Positions 35,255 to 46,217 of a stretch of 64,000 nt of DNA are shown here, piece by piece. The notes under the pieces were generated by a model. The model did no database searches, had not been told where the DNA came from, and saw only the letters and a list, made by a program, of their open reading frames with translations. Both the position numbers and the translations under genes were made by a program. The DNA is from Canna indica (taxonomy: Eukaryota > Streptophyta > Magnoliopsida > Zingiberales > Cannaceae), in contig CP136896.1 of the NCBI GenBank assembly GCA_034359265.1, positions 22,475,501 through 22,539,500 on the forward strand, written 5' to 3'. Numbering within the stretch: the first letter of the stretch is position 1; every line of letters starts with the position of its first letter.

Positions 35255-36430
35255 GTTATATGCATGATGTTTGTCAATGAGGTCCAGTTTTGAGTTTTGG
35301 AAACTGAGAGCTGAGTTGCCAACAGCGGAGTGCAGAGTTACCTGGTGCTCTTCTTTTAGAGAGTCCTACGGGCAGCCTCGATAAAAAGTTAAAAACAAAT
35401 TGGTTCACCTGACATTTTTGACCCAATGAGTTGTCAGTTTTTGGTACAACTTAACAATCGAATAGCTTGTATTTTACACAGAATCTTCATCCCTCTTAAA
35501 GATTGAAGGGAGTCTAAACTTATGAGGTTGTCTGCTCATCAATGGACTAATATGACATGAAGTATATATCCAACTTGTTGGTTGTGCCTTTTCAGATACA
35601 GAGCTGTGATTTAATTTAATTGCTTGGCTTTGGTCGAGTAGAAACATCCTTTTCTAAGAATCAGTTACGAAATACATCCTAACTCGATGTCACTGATGCT
35701 GGGAAGATTATAGCAAGTTTGCTTTGGAGATAATTCCACTTCAGCTAAAATCATACGAGATAATTTCGATTGTATATATGAATATACTATAAACATAGCT
35801 TCAATTTAGAGATTAAATCTCTGCATGTGTGGATGCATTAAATTATATAAATACTTACAAGACAATCCATTGCAAGATATAAAATTTAACTTTCTCCAAC
35901 TTCAAAATGATAAAAACTTCAAAATTAATGATACCGAGAAAGGGAAGAGATAAACAAACCGCAAGGGATTGGGGTAGATAGGTGGCATCGGCCTATCCCA
36001 CATTAATCCCGGAGCGGAGCTATGCTTGTTTGATCTCTGGATCGGATCGAACTCGGCTTTTTTTTTGACTGGTTTAATACAAAGATGAGATCGACAATCA
36101 AAATACCAGTTCATTGTAGCTCTATTGCTGATATGTCTGTTCAAACATATGAATATACTATACTTGGCCTCAAAATGCATTTATTACTAATCTTATAAAT
36201 TAGGTATATGTCAAGGTTTTTATCTTAGTTTGCCCTTCAATTCTTTTGAAGATATGAATTTAATTTTTTGATTTGATCCTACCTTTACTATATTGATTTA
36301 TGTTGTCTAAAATTTGAAATCAAACTATTGGTAACTTTAGGCAAGGCAGTCATAATTTGGATAGTTTGGATTGCAATATATGAATCATAACTTTCTCTCT
36401 CTCTTTTTTTTTAATTAATGGCACGTTTGT
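35255..36430. other. 3' flank of UBP22; no further gene recognised
   Basis: The UBP22 3' UTR is presumably in the first few hundred bases. The rest is AT-rich with no supported ORF. Confidence 0.5.
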
Positions 36431-36469
36431 TGTGCAGACAAAGCAGCGATAAGAGTGACCTCATTCGGC

Positions 36470-36862
36470 CTACAACTCGACCGAGGTGTGTCTGGCGCTC
36501 GCTGAAATTTCCATCCTCGTGCTCGACGACAAGGACGCCGGGTCGATCGCCTCCCACCGTAATAGCTGCTCGTCGACGTCCTTGTCGAGCGATCGTAGCG
36601 TGCACTTTCGCTCGCTCTCCTGGAGTGTCTCGAAATCCTAGTCGGTCACCAAGAAGCTACAGGCCATCGAGATCAGCCTGGGCGCGCCTTGCGGGCAAGA
36701 GGTGTTGCCCGTGTACACGATGAGCTCGGTGCCGCTCTTTATGATGTGGGCGCTCGTGGCCGCGACCCCCTACCAGGATGAAGGAGAAGGAGGCGGAGGT
36801 GAGGGAGGAGGTGAAGGAGCTGGCTCAAGTCTGCGACGCCATGAAGGATGGACTGGTTTATC
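36470..36862 (+). pseudogene. ROH1/BYPASS1-like (DUF793) gene fragment
   Basis: One frame reads LSWSVSKS, a stop, SVTKKLQAIEISLGAP, then VYTMSSVPLFMMWALVAA followed by an acidic/Gly-rich stretch. After a frame change comes EEVKELAQVCDAMKDGL. These blocks and their order resemble plant ROH1-like proteins (partners of exocyst EXO70), including the membrane-like MWALVAAIP segment and the C-terminal EEV-L coiled coil. The family's middle part between them is missing, a stop replaces the conserved Trp, and there is no start. The fragment ends about 25 bp before the Pack-MULE target duplication, so it is flanking DNA rather than cargo. The family assignment is from recognition of these motifs only. 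Confidence 0.6.
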
Positions 36863-36896
36863 CTTCTTGAGACTAGCATAGTAGGAAGAAAAATAA

Positions 36897-37157
36897 GGGA
36901 ACTTAGACTAAAAAATCATAAGGTTTATCGAAATTTTACGTTCTACTCAGAATTTCAAAATTTGTCTGTAAATGCACAACGTTTACATCAGTTTATGTCA
37001 TCTACCAAATCGTCAAGCGTCGTCTCACGTTGAGGAAAATGACGCTTGTGTGGCTTGCCTAGTTGTGGGCCCGTTATTTAAAAAGAATATGGTTCCACAT
37101 ATTTTTCTCTTTTTTCTTCTTCTTCCACCGCCATTGCCACCTTGCACCGCTACCTCC
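36897..37157 (+). repeat. Pack-MULE left terminal inverted repeat
   Basis: About 261 bp, matching the complement of 38282-38602 with indels. Shared blocks include gtaaatgcacaacgtttaca, gtttatgtcatctaccaaat and gcaccgctacctc. Confidence 0.92.
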
Positions 37158-37419
37158 TACAAACCACTCCGTATCCAGAGCTTAGCTTGCTCGTGCAATC
37201 CATGGCGGCGAGAGAGGCGAAGTCGACCATCTTGATAGCCGCTGTCGGCTCCTCTGGCGAGAATAACTTCCCATTGGTCGATATATGAACTATGTTCAAC
37301 AAAACCATATGTCTGCTATTCCTATTTATATCCTCCCCTTCTCTGTGCCCTTTCCTCTTCCTCTCTGATGTCATCCGATCTGAAAGAGAACCACCTCCTC
37401 CTACTCTCTCGCTAGCAGA

Positions 37420-38301
37420 ATGGCATCTCACCAATCCAACAATAACAATGGAGTCCACAAAAAGGAGGAGACAAAGGAGGCGGCAGCGGTGGTGCTGCGA
37501 CCGATGCCGGACGAGCGACGGAAGGTGGCCCTGGTCACCGGTATCTCTGGGCAAGACGGGTCGTACTTGATGGAGTTCCTTTTGGGGAAGGGGTACGAGG
37601 TGCACGGTCTCATCCGCCACTCCTCCAACTTCAACATTGGCCACCTCAAACACCTCTATGTCGATCCCCACAATGCTGCCAAGGCCCGAATGAAGCTCCA
37701 CTACGCTGACCTCTCTGACGCATCCTCCCTCCGCCACTAGATCGACACTCTCGTCCCTGACAAGGTCTACAACCTTGCCGCGCAGTCCCACGTCGTTGTC
37801 TCCTTCAAAATCCCCGACTACACCACTGATGTGGTCACCAATGGCGCCCTCTGCCTCCTGGAGGTTGTCCGCTCCACCCCCCGCCTCGCCTGCTACTACC
37901 AGGTCGGCTCCTCTGAGATGTTCGGCTCCACCCCACCCCCGCAGTCCGAATCCACCCCCGTTCCCCCTATGCCGTTGCCAAGGTCGTCGCCTACTGGTAC
38001 ACCATGAACTACCGCGAGGCCTACTGGCGACTACGTGGTGGCTATCGAGGAGTCCCACACCATTGAGGAGTTCCTTCAAGCCACCTTCGACCACGTGGGG
38101 CTTGATTGGAAGGACCACATCGTGATTAATCCCCGCTACTTCCGGCCCGTCGAGGTCGACAGCCTTAAGGGCGACTCTACCAAGGCGAGGAAGGCGCTCG
38201 GCTGGAAGCCCAAGGTGGGTTTCTAGGACCTGGTGAAGATTATGGTCGAACATGACCTCGAGATTGCCAAGAGGGTTGCAAGAGGTAGCGGTGCAAGGTG
38301 A
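37420..38301 (+). pseudogene. GMD: GDP-mannose 4,6-dehydratase gene copy, internally deleted (Pack-MULE cargo)
   Basis: GMD makes GDP-4-keto-6-deoxymannose on the way to GDP-fucose. The copy starts [20 protein letters not shown] and has the NADP-binding loop [17 protein letters not shown], then [19 protein letters not shown] and [17 protein letters not shown] then stands where the family has Trp. Next come VYNLAAQSHVVVSF and the catalytic region [15 protein letters not shown], then a frameshift before the YAVAK active-site stretch. A large middle section is missing before [18 protein letters not shown] and [16 protein letters not shown]. Another TAG follows WKPKVGF. It cannot be functional. 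Family GMD genes can be intronless, so the lack of introns is not proof of a retrocopy. A 367-codon minus-strand ORF here is only the antisense shadow. Confidence 0.9.
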
Positions 38302-38602
38302 CGGTGGCGGTGGAAGAAAAAAAAGTGGGGAAGAAGAAGAGAAGAGAGAGAAAAATATGTGAGACCATATATATATATATATTCCTTTCTATTAATGGAC
38401 CCACAACTAGGCAGGCCACGTATGCAGCCGTCAGGCCACGCAAGCGTCATTTTCCTCCACGTCAGCTAAGTTGAGACGGCGCTTGATGATTTGGTAGATG
38501 ACATAAACGGATGTAAACGTTGTGCATTTACAAGCGAATTTTGAAATCCTAGGTAAAACGTAAAATTTCTACAAACCTTGTGATTTTTTAGTTTAATTTC
38601 CC
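38282..38602 (-). repeat. Pack-MULE right terminal inverted repeat
   Basis: About 321 bp, complementary to the left repeat. It is longer because it keeps segments such as ggccacgtatgcagccgtca and contains an (AT)n run near 38368-38382. Confidence 0.92.
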
Positions 38603-39834
38603 GAAAAATAATAATTTTTTTTTAAAATAATAAAAAATAAATAAATATTTTTAAATAATATAATAATAATAATATTGGTTAAAATAAATAAAAATAATTC
38701 ATGTAGGATAAAATTTGACACGTCGTCGTCGTTAATGTGCCATATCAGCCAAATTCGTCAAAATTGACGAGGCGTGCTAAATGTGGTAACGGAAAAAGTT
38801 TTTGCTAAAACTGAGAAAATGGGCAAAGTTCGTATTTTTTTGGTATTTACTCTCTATGAAATCTATCTCTACTATATATAACTATGTAATTATATGCTTA
38901 TTTGACAACTATAGTAGGTCGAGGTTATCGTCGGACGCCAGCCATACTTTCAGATTCTTCGATCAACGAGATTCCAGATTCTGCCGCATTTGCTCCTGCC
39001 ATTGATCTTCCTGTCGCCGAGGCTAGTTCGTCCAAACATAGGCGGCCACGCGGGCCAAACAGGATTCAGCCTCCGCTAGCTGCGGAGTCACGTAGAGTTA
39101 TTAGTGTGCGCAGACAACGGTAATGTATTATGAATTATTGATTATATATAATTTTATTATATCATAATATAATATTGTACTTTATTTTTATTGTGCAGGT
39201 TCGAGTAGAAGGATGTCCCCAGGACTATATCGGGGACGATCTGACGGTACATGCATGGGGCATGCTAGTTCGTACTTTATATATTAAACACTATAATATA
39301 TATGGTCATGTATTAATAGAAGTAAAAATAAAGATGAATTTTACAATGGTTAAATTTAAAATCAACAATAATAGTAAACTTTAATATACACAATAAAAAT
39401 TATCGAATATTTAATAAAGATGGATATATTTTTTTAATAAAAATACAACAATAAACACACATTTATAAAAAAAATAACATTAAACATAAACACTCAAATA
39501 ATGTATTCGATAAATTAAAAAGACACACAGTTTAAGTGAATTATAATTTTGATTAAGGTTAAAAAAATAAAAGTATAAAAATAAAAGAAGAAACTTTTAA
39601 AAAATAAGTAAGAGATCTTACTTATCACGTATCACTTTATTATGCCATTAATCTCACTGTAATATCTAATATAGAAATAAAAGGTAAAAACTCAAACTAG
39701 AAAAAATTAATAAAAACTTAAAAATAAAATTTAATGAACAAATAATATTTTCTTGGTATGCTCTAAATAATAGAGAAATAATAAAAATATAAATTTTAAA
39801 AAATAATAATATGAAATATATAAGAAAAATAAAT

Positions 39835-40029
39835 GATATATATATATAATAAGAAAAATAAAATGCAAATTTAAAATATATAATTATACTTAATTTATTT
39901 TAGAGTTTTGAAATGATTTTGAAAAAATATGATATATATATATATAATAAGAAAAATAAAATGCAAATTTAAAATATATAATTATACTTAATTTATTTTA
40001 GAGTTTTGAAATGATTTAGAAAAATATGA
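39835..40029. repeat. Tandem duplication, about 97-bp unit
   Basis: Two near-identical units start with gatatatatata at 39835 and 39931. Both contain aataagaaaaataaaatgc and tttagagttttgaaatgatt. The right unit ends where the MULE-type MITE inserted. Confidence 0.85.
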
Positions 40030-40038
40030 TACATCAAG

Positions 40039-40954
40039 AGCAATTTCCTAGATCCGAATTTTGGGAATGAGAAATTCCCAAATTCAGATCTGAAGATGGG
40101 TAATTCCCAGATCCGAAATTGAGTGGATCCAATACTCATTTTGCCCTCGGTCAAAGTCTCTAACCAGTTAGAGACTTTGGCCAAAAATTAAAAAAAAATT
40201 ATAAATTACTTTTTATGATAAAAATAAAATATTAGAGAATAAAAAATATATTTGTCAAACTCTCTAATGTATTAAAGACTTTTGTACAAAGTCTATAAAT
40301 TTAAATTTAAATTAAAAATTATGAAATATTTTGATGTAAAATATTTTTCTAGATTATAATACCTCTTCTATCATTAAAAACTTATTTTATGAATTCAAAT
40401 ATATTTTTTAAAAAAATTATGAAGTTATTATAAACTTTGCACAAAAATCTCTAATTAGTAATTTTATAATTATAAAAAATAAAATTTAATTCACAAAAAA
40501 ATATATGTGATATAAAAGATGTGCTAGAGTCTACCAAAATATTTTGGACAAAAAATATTTCACTAACATCATAATTAAAAATTAGTTTTATAGACTTTTT
40601 ACAAAAGTCTCTAATGCATTAGAGACTTTTGCCCAAAGTCTATAATATCAAAAATATTTTTCAACTTTTAATTTAAATTTGGATTTATAGACTTTATGCA
40701 AAACTCTCTAATGATTTAGAGAGTTTAAAAATATATTTTTTAGAATCCAACACCCCATTTCTATTATACCTTTTTTAAAATTTTTTATTTTTTTATTTTT
40801 TTAATTTTTAACCAAAGTCTCTAACTGGTTAGATACTTTAGCCATGGGTAAAATGAGTATTTATTCCACTCAATTCCGGTTTTGGGAATTACCCATCTTT
40901 AGATCCGGATTTGGAAATTTCTCATTCTCAAAATCCGGATCTGGAAAATTGCTC
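40039..40954. mobile_element. MULE-type non-autonomous element with long TIRs
   Basis: A 916-bp element flanked by the exact 9-bp duplication ATACATCAA (40030-40038 and 40955-40963). The terminal inverted repeats are about 160-180 bp, starting GAGCAATTTCCTAGATCCG and GAGCAATTTTCCAGATCCG. The AT-rich interior has repeated agagacttt / aaagtctct motifs and no ORF. Confidence 0.92.
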
Positions 40955-41143
40955 ATACATCAAACTAAATAATAAATTCTACTAAAAATCTTTAAAACTT
41001 GAACGAAATTAACTAATTAAGGATAATAAAACTGAATGTCTACGTCTTTTTAAATAGTAAAATAAAAAGACATATATGTTTCAATTATGTCATGGACACT
41101 CGTGCTGCAGTGATCGTGGTAAGTATATTTGTTTCAATTATGT

Positions 41144-43787
41144 TGCAAGACCCGAAAAATTTCCTAATATGAAAATCTAATTTTTTTTGGTGCAACGCAC
41201 CGGATCAGGAGTTAGTCGAGTCGAGCGACGGAATCGGCTCGAGTAGAAGGTATAACTCGGCTTATGAAGTTTAAATGGGTTAGATGAATATTTCCCTATT
41301 ATGCATTAAATGTCTCATTGGAGTCGAGTTCGACTCGTGCATGCGGATAAAACCAAAGCCCGAACCGAACGCGGGCTGAGTCGAGTGAGAACTAAGTTAA
41401 GTTAGGCAGGGGGCATAAAGGTCATTGTAGATGAGGGAATAAAACCCTCATCTACAAGCTGTGCGGCTCATCATTGAGCCGCACATAGCCGAGCAAGAGG
41501 GAGAGTCGGGATCTCATACGTCCATCTCTTCTTCCTCCTTGATCAAGGTGAGTGGTAGAACCTAGGACTTGAGGGGAGGCCCTAGCCGAACCCTTATGGT
41601 TTTGATGATGCCGACTTTTCATGATGATTCCTTGTCGATTTCTCGTGGCTTTGATCTTGTTTCTCACTCAAGATGTAGATGTTTGATCTTGAGGTTTTTC
41701 TCGCGACATTTTCTTGAATCTAGGTGCCGGTCGAATAGAGGAAAAGAGGGGAGGTCACGCCAAATTTTTCCCCAAAGTTCTCGTTTGATTTAATCGTGTA
41801 GATTTGAATATTTGTGTATGTTATATATGCATATAGATCAAGAAAACTTATAACATGAAAAAGTACTCATCTTCCTAACCCCTAGGGCCACCCGATTGAT
41901 GAAAGCCCTTGAGTTAGGGCTCAGCCGAGTGGGGGAAAAGGGAGGGTTTGAGTTTTTGGAAGTGAATTTCTCAAGTGATCGTCATGTAAGGATAGAATGA
42001 CAAAAAGGGCAGAAGAATATTTCGTTTGTAGGCTATCATCTTGTGTAGAACACCTACATTTCGGTTTCTACCTTACTTGATCTTGCTGCGATTCAGTGTA
42101 ACGTGCTGAAATTAAGCAGTGAATTGATGGAGTTTAATAGATAATTGATGTGCTTTAATGGTAAAATATTTCCCACTTTGAGATGTATTAGAATACTTTC
42201 TACATGTTCATATTACTGGAATCTTTTTTTTTATATGTTGAGATTAAATAATTACTTGCTGTAAATATTTACTTAATTGTTGAAATTATTGTTTATAAAC
42301 TGTTATGGTCTATTAGTGCTACAATTAGAAATATGATGACATTAGGTAAGACTCTAACTAAGGAAGGCTACTACATTGGTGCAAGTAATTAATAGAATAG
42401 TAGAATAGTAATCATCTTAGATCTTCCCTATTCAAATTCTGAAAATTTGTGATATTACTACCGTGTTAGATAATTTAATTCCTTGTTGAGTTTATGGTCT
42501 AATGCAGAATTTAAATTCTTTATTATTGAATCATATGACTATACATAGTATGTGACGTGAAGAAATTCATTTATAGTTTATATGTTGTCCCGTTTTGTTA
42601 TTGAGTACATTTTCAAGTTTATGACATGTATTTCACATTAGCAAGGATAGTATATGATGCTAGATGATTAACATGAAAAATCTAGGGTGTGTGATATTTA
42701 TGGAAACTTAACTAGGGAATGACACAACTTCTAAGACTCTTGTATTCATTTTTGGAAACCTAGAATTATAAGGTGTACACGTTTTCAGAAGGGTAACATT
42801 GAATTGTTGACCCTACAGGCCGGGTTAGGGCAGGATACGGGCAACTGCCCGAGGTATATATAAGGAAATCCTAGGATATTTTGATTGTGTAATGTGCTTG
42901 TGATGGTTTGCCGAGAAGCATGGGCGGTTGGAAATGACCAATGCTTGACTCGGTCAGTGATTGGGTCTTGAGATGCACCAGCGGGCCCGCTAGATGTCAG
43001 ACCCCAGTTGGGTGGGACTAGCTATCCCTACCCCAGACGGTGTCCGGAGACTAGTAGACCATCCTAGTCGATGGCCCGGGATTTCTTGACTTCATCTTGA
43101 TATGCTGTGGCCCGAGCGGCCAGTGTGATTCTACCTTGTATGATAGGGCCGGGTATAGCCAAAAATTCCTAGACCATAAGTAGGTCCTAAGGGCCGGATG
43201 CCAAGTTGCTTAATTAGGCTGTTATGACGGGTTTTTCTAATATATGGTCTATACAGAATGACCCATGGGGTCGGTAGTCATATCAAAAGTAACTTACCTA
43301 TTTGATTATATACTATGCTGCCTTATATGTTTATGCATGCCTATTTGAGGATTAAGTAGAGGTTCGGAAGAACCGCTCACTGAGTCCCAAGTGGACTCAC
43401 GGTTTGTTTCTTTTTGTTTTGCAGAGCATGATCAGTGAGTTGAGACTTGTCGTCATGGTGCAACTGGAGGGCAGGCGGTAGTGCCAATCTCGTAGCGGCG
43501 TCCTTTAGTCATAGTCTAGATGTTTGTGTTGTTGTTTTCCTACACTGACAGTTTTTTTTAAGCTTGTAATAAACTTTGAACTTGAGATGTTCTAGTTTGT
43601 GACGATGTTAGCTTTTCTTCTTTTGGTTAAAAAATATATTTGTGAACTTTGAAAATCTAAATAAAATTGCATTGTGGTTTCTTTTATTTGATGTGTTTTG
43701 GTTTTCTCAATGGTCAATGTAGGTAGCAGGCTACAGGGTAGTATGTAGACCGTGGCCGGTCACACGACTCTCAGTTGGGGTGTGACA
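41144..43787 (+). repeat. Solo LTR, Gypsy-like, 2644 bp
   Basis: It runs from TGCAAGACCCG to GGGTGTGACA and is flanked by the exact 5-bp duplication TATGT (41139-41143 and 43788-43792). No primer site or internal region is present, as expected after LTR-LTR recombination. Its 3' part (ggccggtcac...gttggggtgtgaca, gctcactgagt) resembles the LTR ends of the Gypsy element at 2409, so it is probably a related family. Confidence 0.88.
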
Positions 43788-44301
43788 TATGTAATATTTA
43801 TTTATAATTTAAGTTTATAATAGGAAAAATATGAAATAAAAATACAAACTCGTGTTGGAGCCCTACACTAGGACAGTGATGTAGCGCGAGGGCACCCCGA
43901 TAACTTTGACGCCCGAGCATGGGTTGACGCCGCTGGTGGCTGGGACCATGACCGCGTATATGACTTAATTCGCAAACATTGGCCATGCGTAAGTCGTGCT
44001 CGGGCCACTTGGGGCACCGACCCCTCCGGTCGCCGGTGAGCAGCCCTCCACCTCCCAGTCTTAGGATTAAAGCCAGATAGCAACATTGGAGGAGCAGGTC
44101 GCACGTCATAATCAGTTGTTGGAGGATGTGCATGCCATGTTGAGACATTTGATAGGTCAGTCCAGCGGTAGCATCCCACCGACATCAAATTCATCGTCCT
44201 CGACCCAGTTTACGCCAGTCTACACTTAGGAACTACAGACCCCGCTGCATGATCTCAACCATCCTCCACCATAGTGATTCTTTATTTGATACTATTGACT
44301 T

Positions 44302-44447
44302 GACTTGTTTATGACTTGGATATTTTGTTATGCATGACTTGACTTGTGTTTTGATATTGTTGACAAATATACTTGACTTGTTTATGACTTGGATATTTTG
44401 TTATGCATGACTTGACTTGTGTTTTTGATATTGTTGACAAATATACT
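44302..44447. repeat. 73-bp tandem duplication
   Basis: gacttgtttatgacttggat recurs at 44302 and 44375. The two units differ mainly by one extra T. It lies in the 3' non-coding part of the CACTA element. Confidence 0.85.
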
Positions 44448-44689
44448 TGACTTGCGATAGTTTTGTTCGTATCGTGTTGATGCAATAATTTTGATTTGTA
44501 TAGTTTTATATAATTGTTGATAATTATTATTATAAATATAATTATTTTGATGTATATCTGAATGTATATGTAATGTGTGAATATATGTGTATGTGAATGG
44601 ATGGATGTGTGTATAAGTGTGAGAGTTATGTATCAAGTTAAATAAATGTACCAATGGAAATTTTTAATTTTTAGTTACAGGTTAACAGC

Positions 44690-45140
44690 ATCAGCGACGG
44701 CTTACCCACGATCATTCGTTTAGAAGACATCGCTGAAAGCATATCGTAATTCCTGGGCCGCAATCTCAAAGCTGTTGCTGATTACCTACAACAACGGCTC
44801 AACAACAGCTTTACCTTGATTGTCAGGTTGTTGCTGATAACAATATCCGCAACAGCACTCGGGCCATTTTGGAGTCGTGGCTATAATTAATGATATTAGC
44901 AACAGCGTACATGCCATTGTGGCACCGTGGCTGATAACCATATCAGCAACGGCTGACAGGGCCGTTGCTGATATGTTAACAGCAACGACCTGGTGTCGTT
45001 GTTTCTAACTTATCAACAACGATATTATCTGCCACGATTTTGTTGCAACGGGTCGGGCTGTCGCTCGCTGTTGGTGATTGTCTTCACCAACGACTTACAA
45101 ACGGATGCGGCCGTCGGTGAAGATCATAATTCTAGTAGTG
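44690..45140. repeat. CACTA subterminal repeats, second copy
   Basis: Degenerate copies of cagcaacggc and gccgttgctg, parallel to those at 1345-1696, run up to the terminal tctagtagtg. Confidence 0.75.
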
Positions 45141-45141
45141 A

Positions 45142-45690
45142 TACATATTTCTAGAATAGCAAAAACTTCTGTTTAATAATGCACTAACAAACTTTTTCAG
45201 CATAAGGATTTCATCTCCTTCTTTATATGTTCTTCTTTTCTTCTTCTTGATATGAACCTTTCGCTCCATTTCAAAAAGTCAGGGCCGGATATCTACACAC
45301 AGATCAATAATAATATTATCATAAACGTATTCAACAGCTTGACAGAACCCTTCCTTATATATTACGTGGCAAGTCATCTCTCTTTGTCTCTAATAGATAT
45401 TAATAATTTTATGTAGTTCTCCTCATCTATACTATGATGGCTTATTTGGAGATTTTATGAAGAAGTTGCACGTAGTGTCTCGCGCGGCCCACTCTATTAT
45501 TTATATAAATTTAGCTTAATGTGTGTAAAGCTCATTGGAATTTATATAATAATAACAATGATAATTATTTGAACTAATAACTTGGTAAATTCCAAGTAAT
45601 AAGTTTATACTCTTTTTACAAAAGGCAATTAATATTGAATTTTATACCCGTCTTTTCCTTAATTAGTTGAGATGGTCTATGATATTTGTT
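45142..45690. other. No gene recognised
   Basis: AT-rich sequence between the CACTA end and the tRNA-like copies. Confidence 0.5.
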
Positions 45691-45696
45691 CTTTTT

Positions 45697-45769
45697 GGCG
45701 ATGTAGCTCAGATGGTAGAACTCTTGTTTTGCATGCGAGAGGTATGAGGATTGATACCTCGCATCTCCA
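45697..45769 (+). tRNA. tRNA-Ala (UGC)-like, probably degenerate
   Basis: A 73-nt match to plant tRNA-Ala: acceptor ggcgatg/catctcc, D arm gctcagatggtaga, anticodon loop tttgcat (TGC), and T arm tgaggattgatacctcg. Several stem pairs are now G-U or mismatched, and the T-loop Cys-equivalent base C56 is T, which would weaken the B box and D/T loop contact. It is probably a pseudogene. Confidence 0.65.
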
Positions 45770-45962
45770 AGTCCAATTTGTTATTTCTCAATATTTACTT
45801 TTCAATGGACAAAATATATGTACATTTTCTTTCTTTATCGTCGTCATAAAACTATCGAATAAGTAATAAATTTATTTTCGTTTTGCAAAAAAAAATTCAT
45901 ATGAAATTTTATCCGAGTTTTTCTCTTGTGTTACTTGAGAAGCTCTGTTATATCTCATCTTT

Positions 45963-46035
45963 CTGGATGTAGCTCAGATGGTAGAACGCTCGCTTAGCAT
46001 ACGAGAGGTATGAGGATTGATACCTCACATCTCCA
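45963..46035 (+). tRNA. tRNA-Ala (AGC)-like, probably degenerate
   Basis: 73 nt with D arm gctcagatggtaga, anticodon loop ttagcat (AGC) and the same altered T loop attgata. The first two acceptor pairs (C1-C72, T2-C71) do not pair. It shares its flanks with the copy at 45697, so the two come from a tandem duplication with a unit of about 266 bp. Confidence 0.6.
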
Positions 46036-46217
46036 ACTCCATTTGTTATCTCACAATATTCGGTTTTCATGGGTCAAAATGTAGATTCTCTTTCTTTATC
46101 GCCATCCATATAAAACACCGAGATATTATAAATTTATTTTCTTTTTGCAAAAGAAAATTCACATGACGACTGTTTCTCCTATGTGATTTGAGAAGGTCAG
46201 TCATATCTTCTCTCTTT

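Larger units (their letters stand above)
36897..38602. mobile_element. Pack-MULE carrying a GDP-mannose dehydratase fragment
   Basis: The 1706-bp element is flanked by an exact 9-bp target duplication, GAAAAATAA (36888-36896 and 38603-38611), the Mutator hallmark. Long terminal inverted repeats (36897-37157 and 38282-38602) start GGGAACTTAGACTAAAAAAT and GGGAAATTAAACTAAAAAAT. The interior is captured GMD coding sequence with its probable 5' UTR. No transposase is present. Confidence 0.95.
38902..44275 (+). pseudogene. Decayed CACTA transposase-type gene
   Basis: Scattered exon remnants: 38902-39120 (RRPRGPNRIQPPLAAESRRV, donor gtaatg), 39199-39270 (VRVEGCPQDYIGDDLTVHAW), about 41086-41118 (VMDTRAA, matching YIDNRAA of the first CACTA copy, donor gtaagt), and about 43859-44275. 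The last piece parallels the first copy's final exon (gcgagggcacccc, gactttgacgc-like, ggggcaccgacccctccggtc) but has frameshifts and stops. Two later insertions separate the exons. The first two exon calls are the weakest. Confidence 0.55.
38900..45140 (+). mobile_element. Second CACTA element (3' part), with nested insertions
   Basis: The right end reads gaagatcataattctagtagtg, ending at 45140, preceded by subterminal cagcaacggc-like repeats. Transposase-type exons parallel those at 28-1078. It is interrupted by a MULE-type MITE (40039-40954) and a solo LTR (41144-43787). The left end was not found; 38900 is where recognisable coding sequence begins. Confidence 0.75.

Noticed and set aside
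37150..38253. A 367-codon minus-strand ORF over the Pack-MULE cargo
   Set aside because: It is the antisense of the GMD fragment, kept open by GC-rich codon bias. The sense strand has clear GMD motifs.
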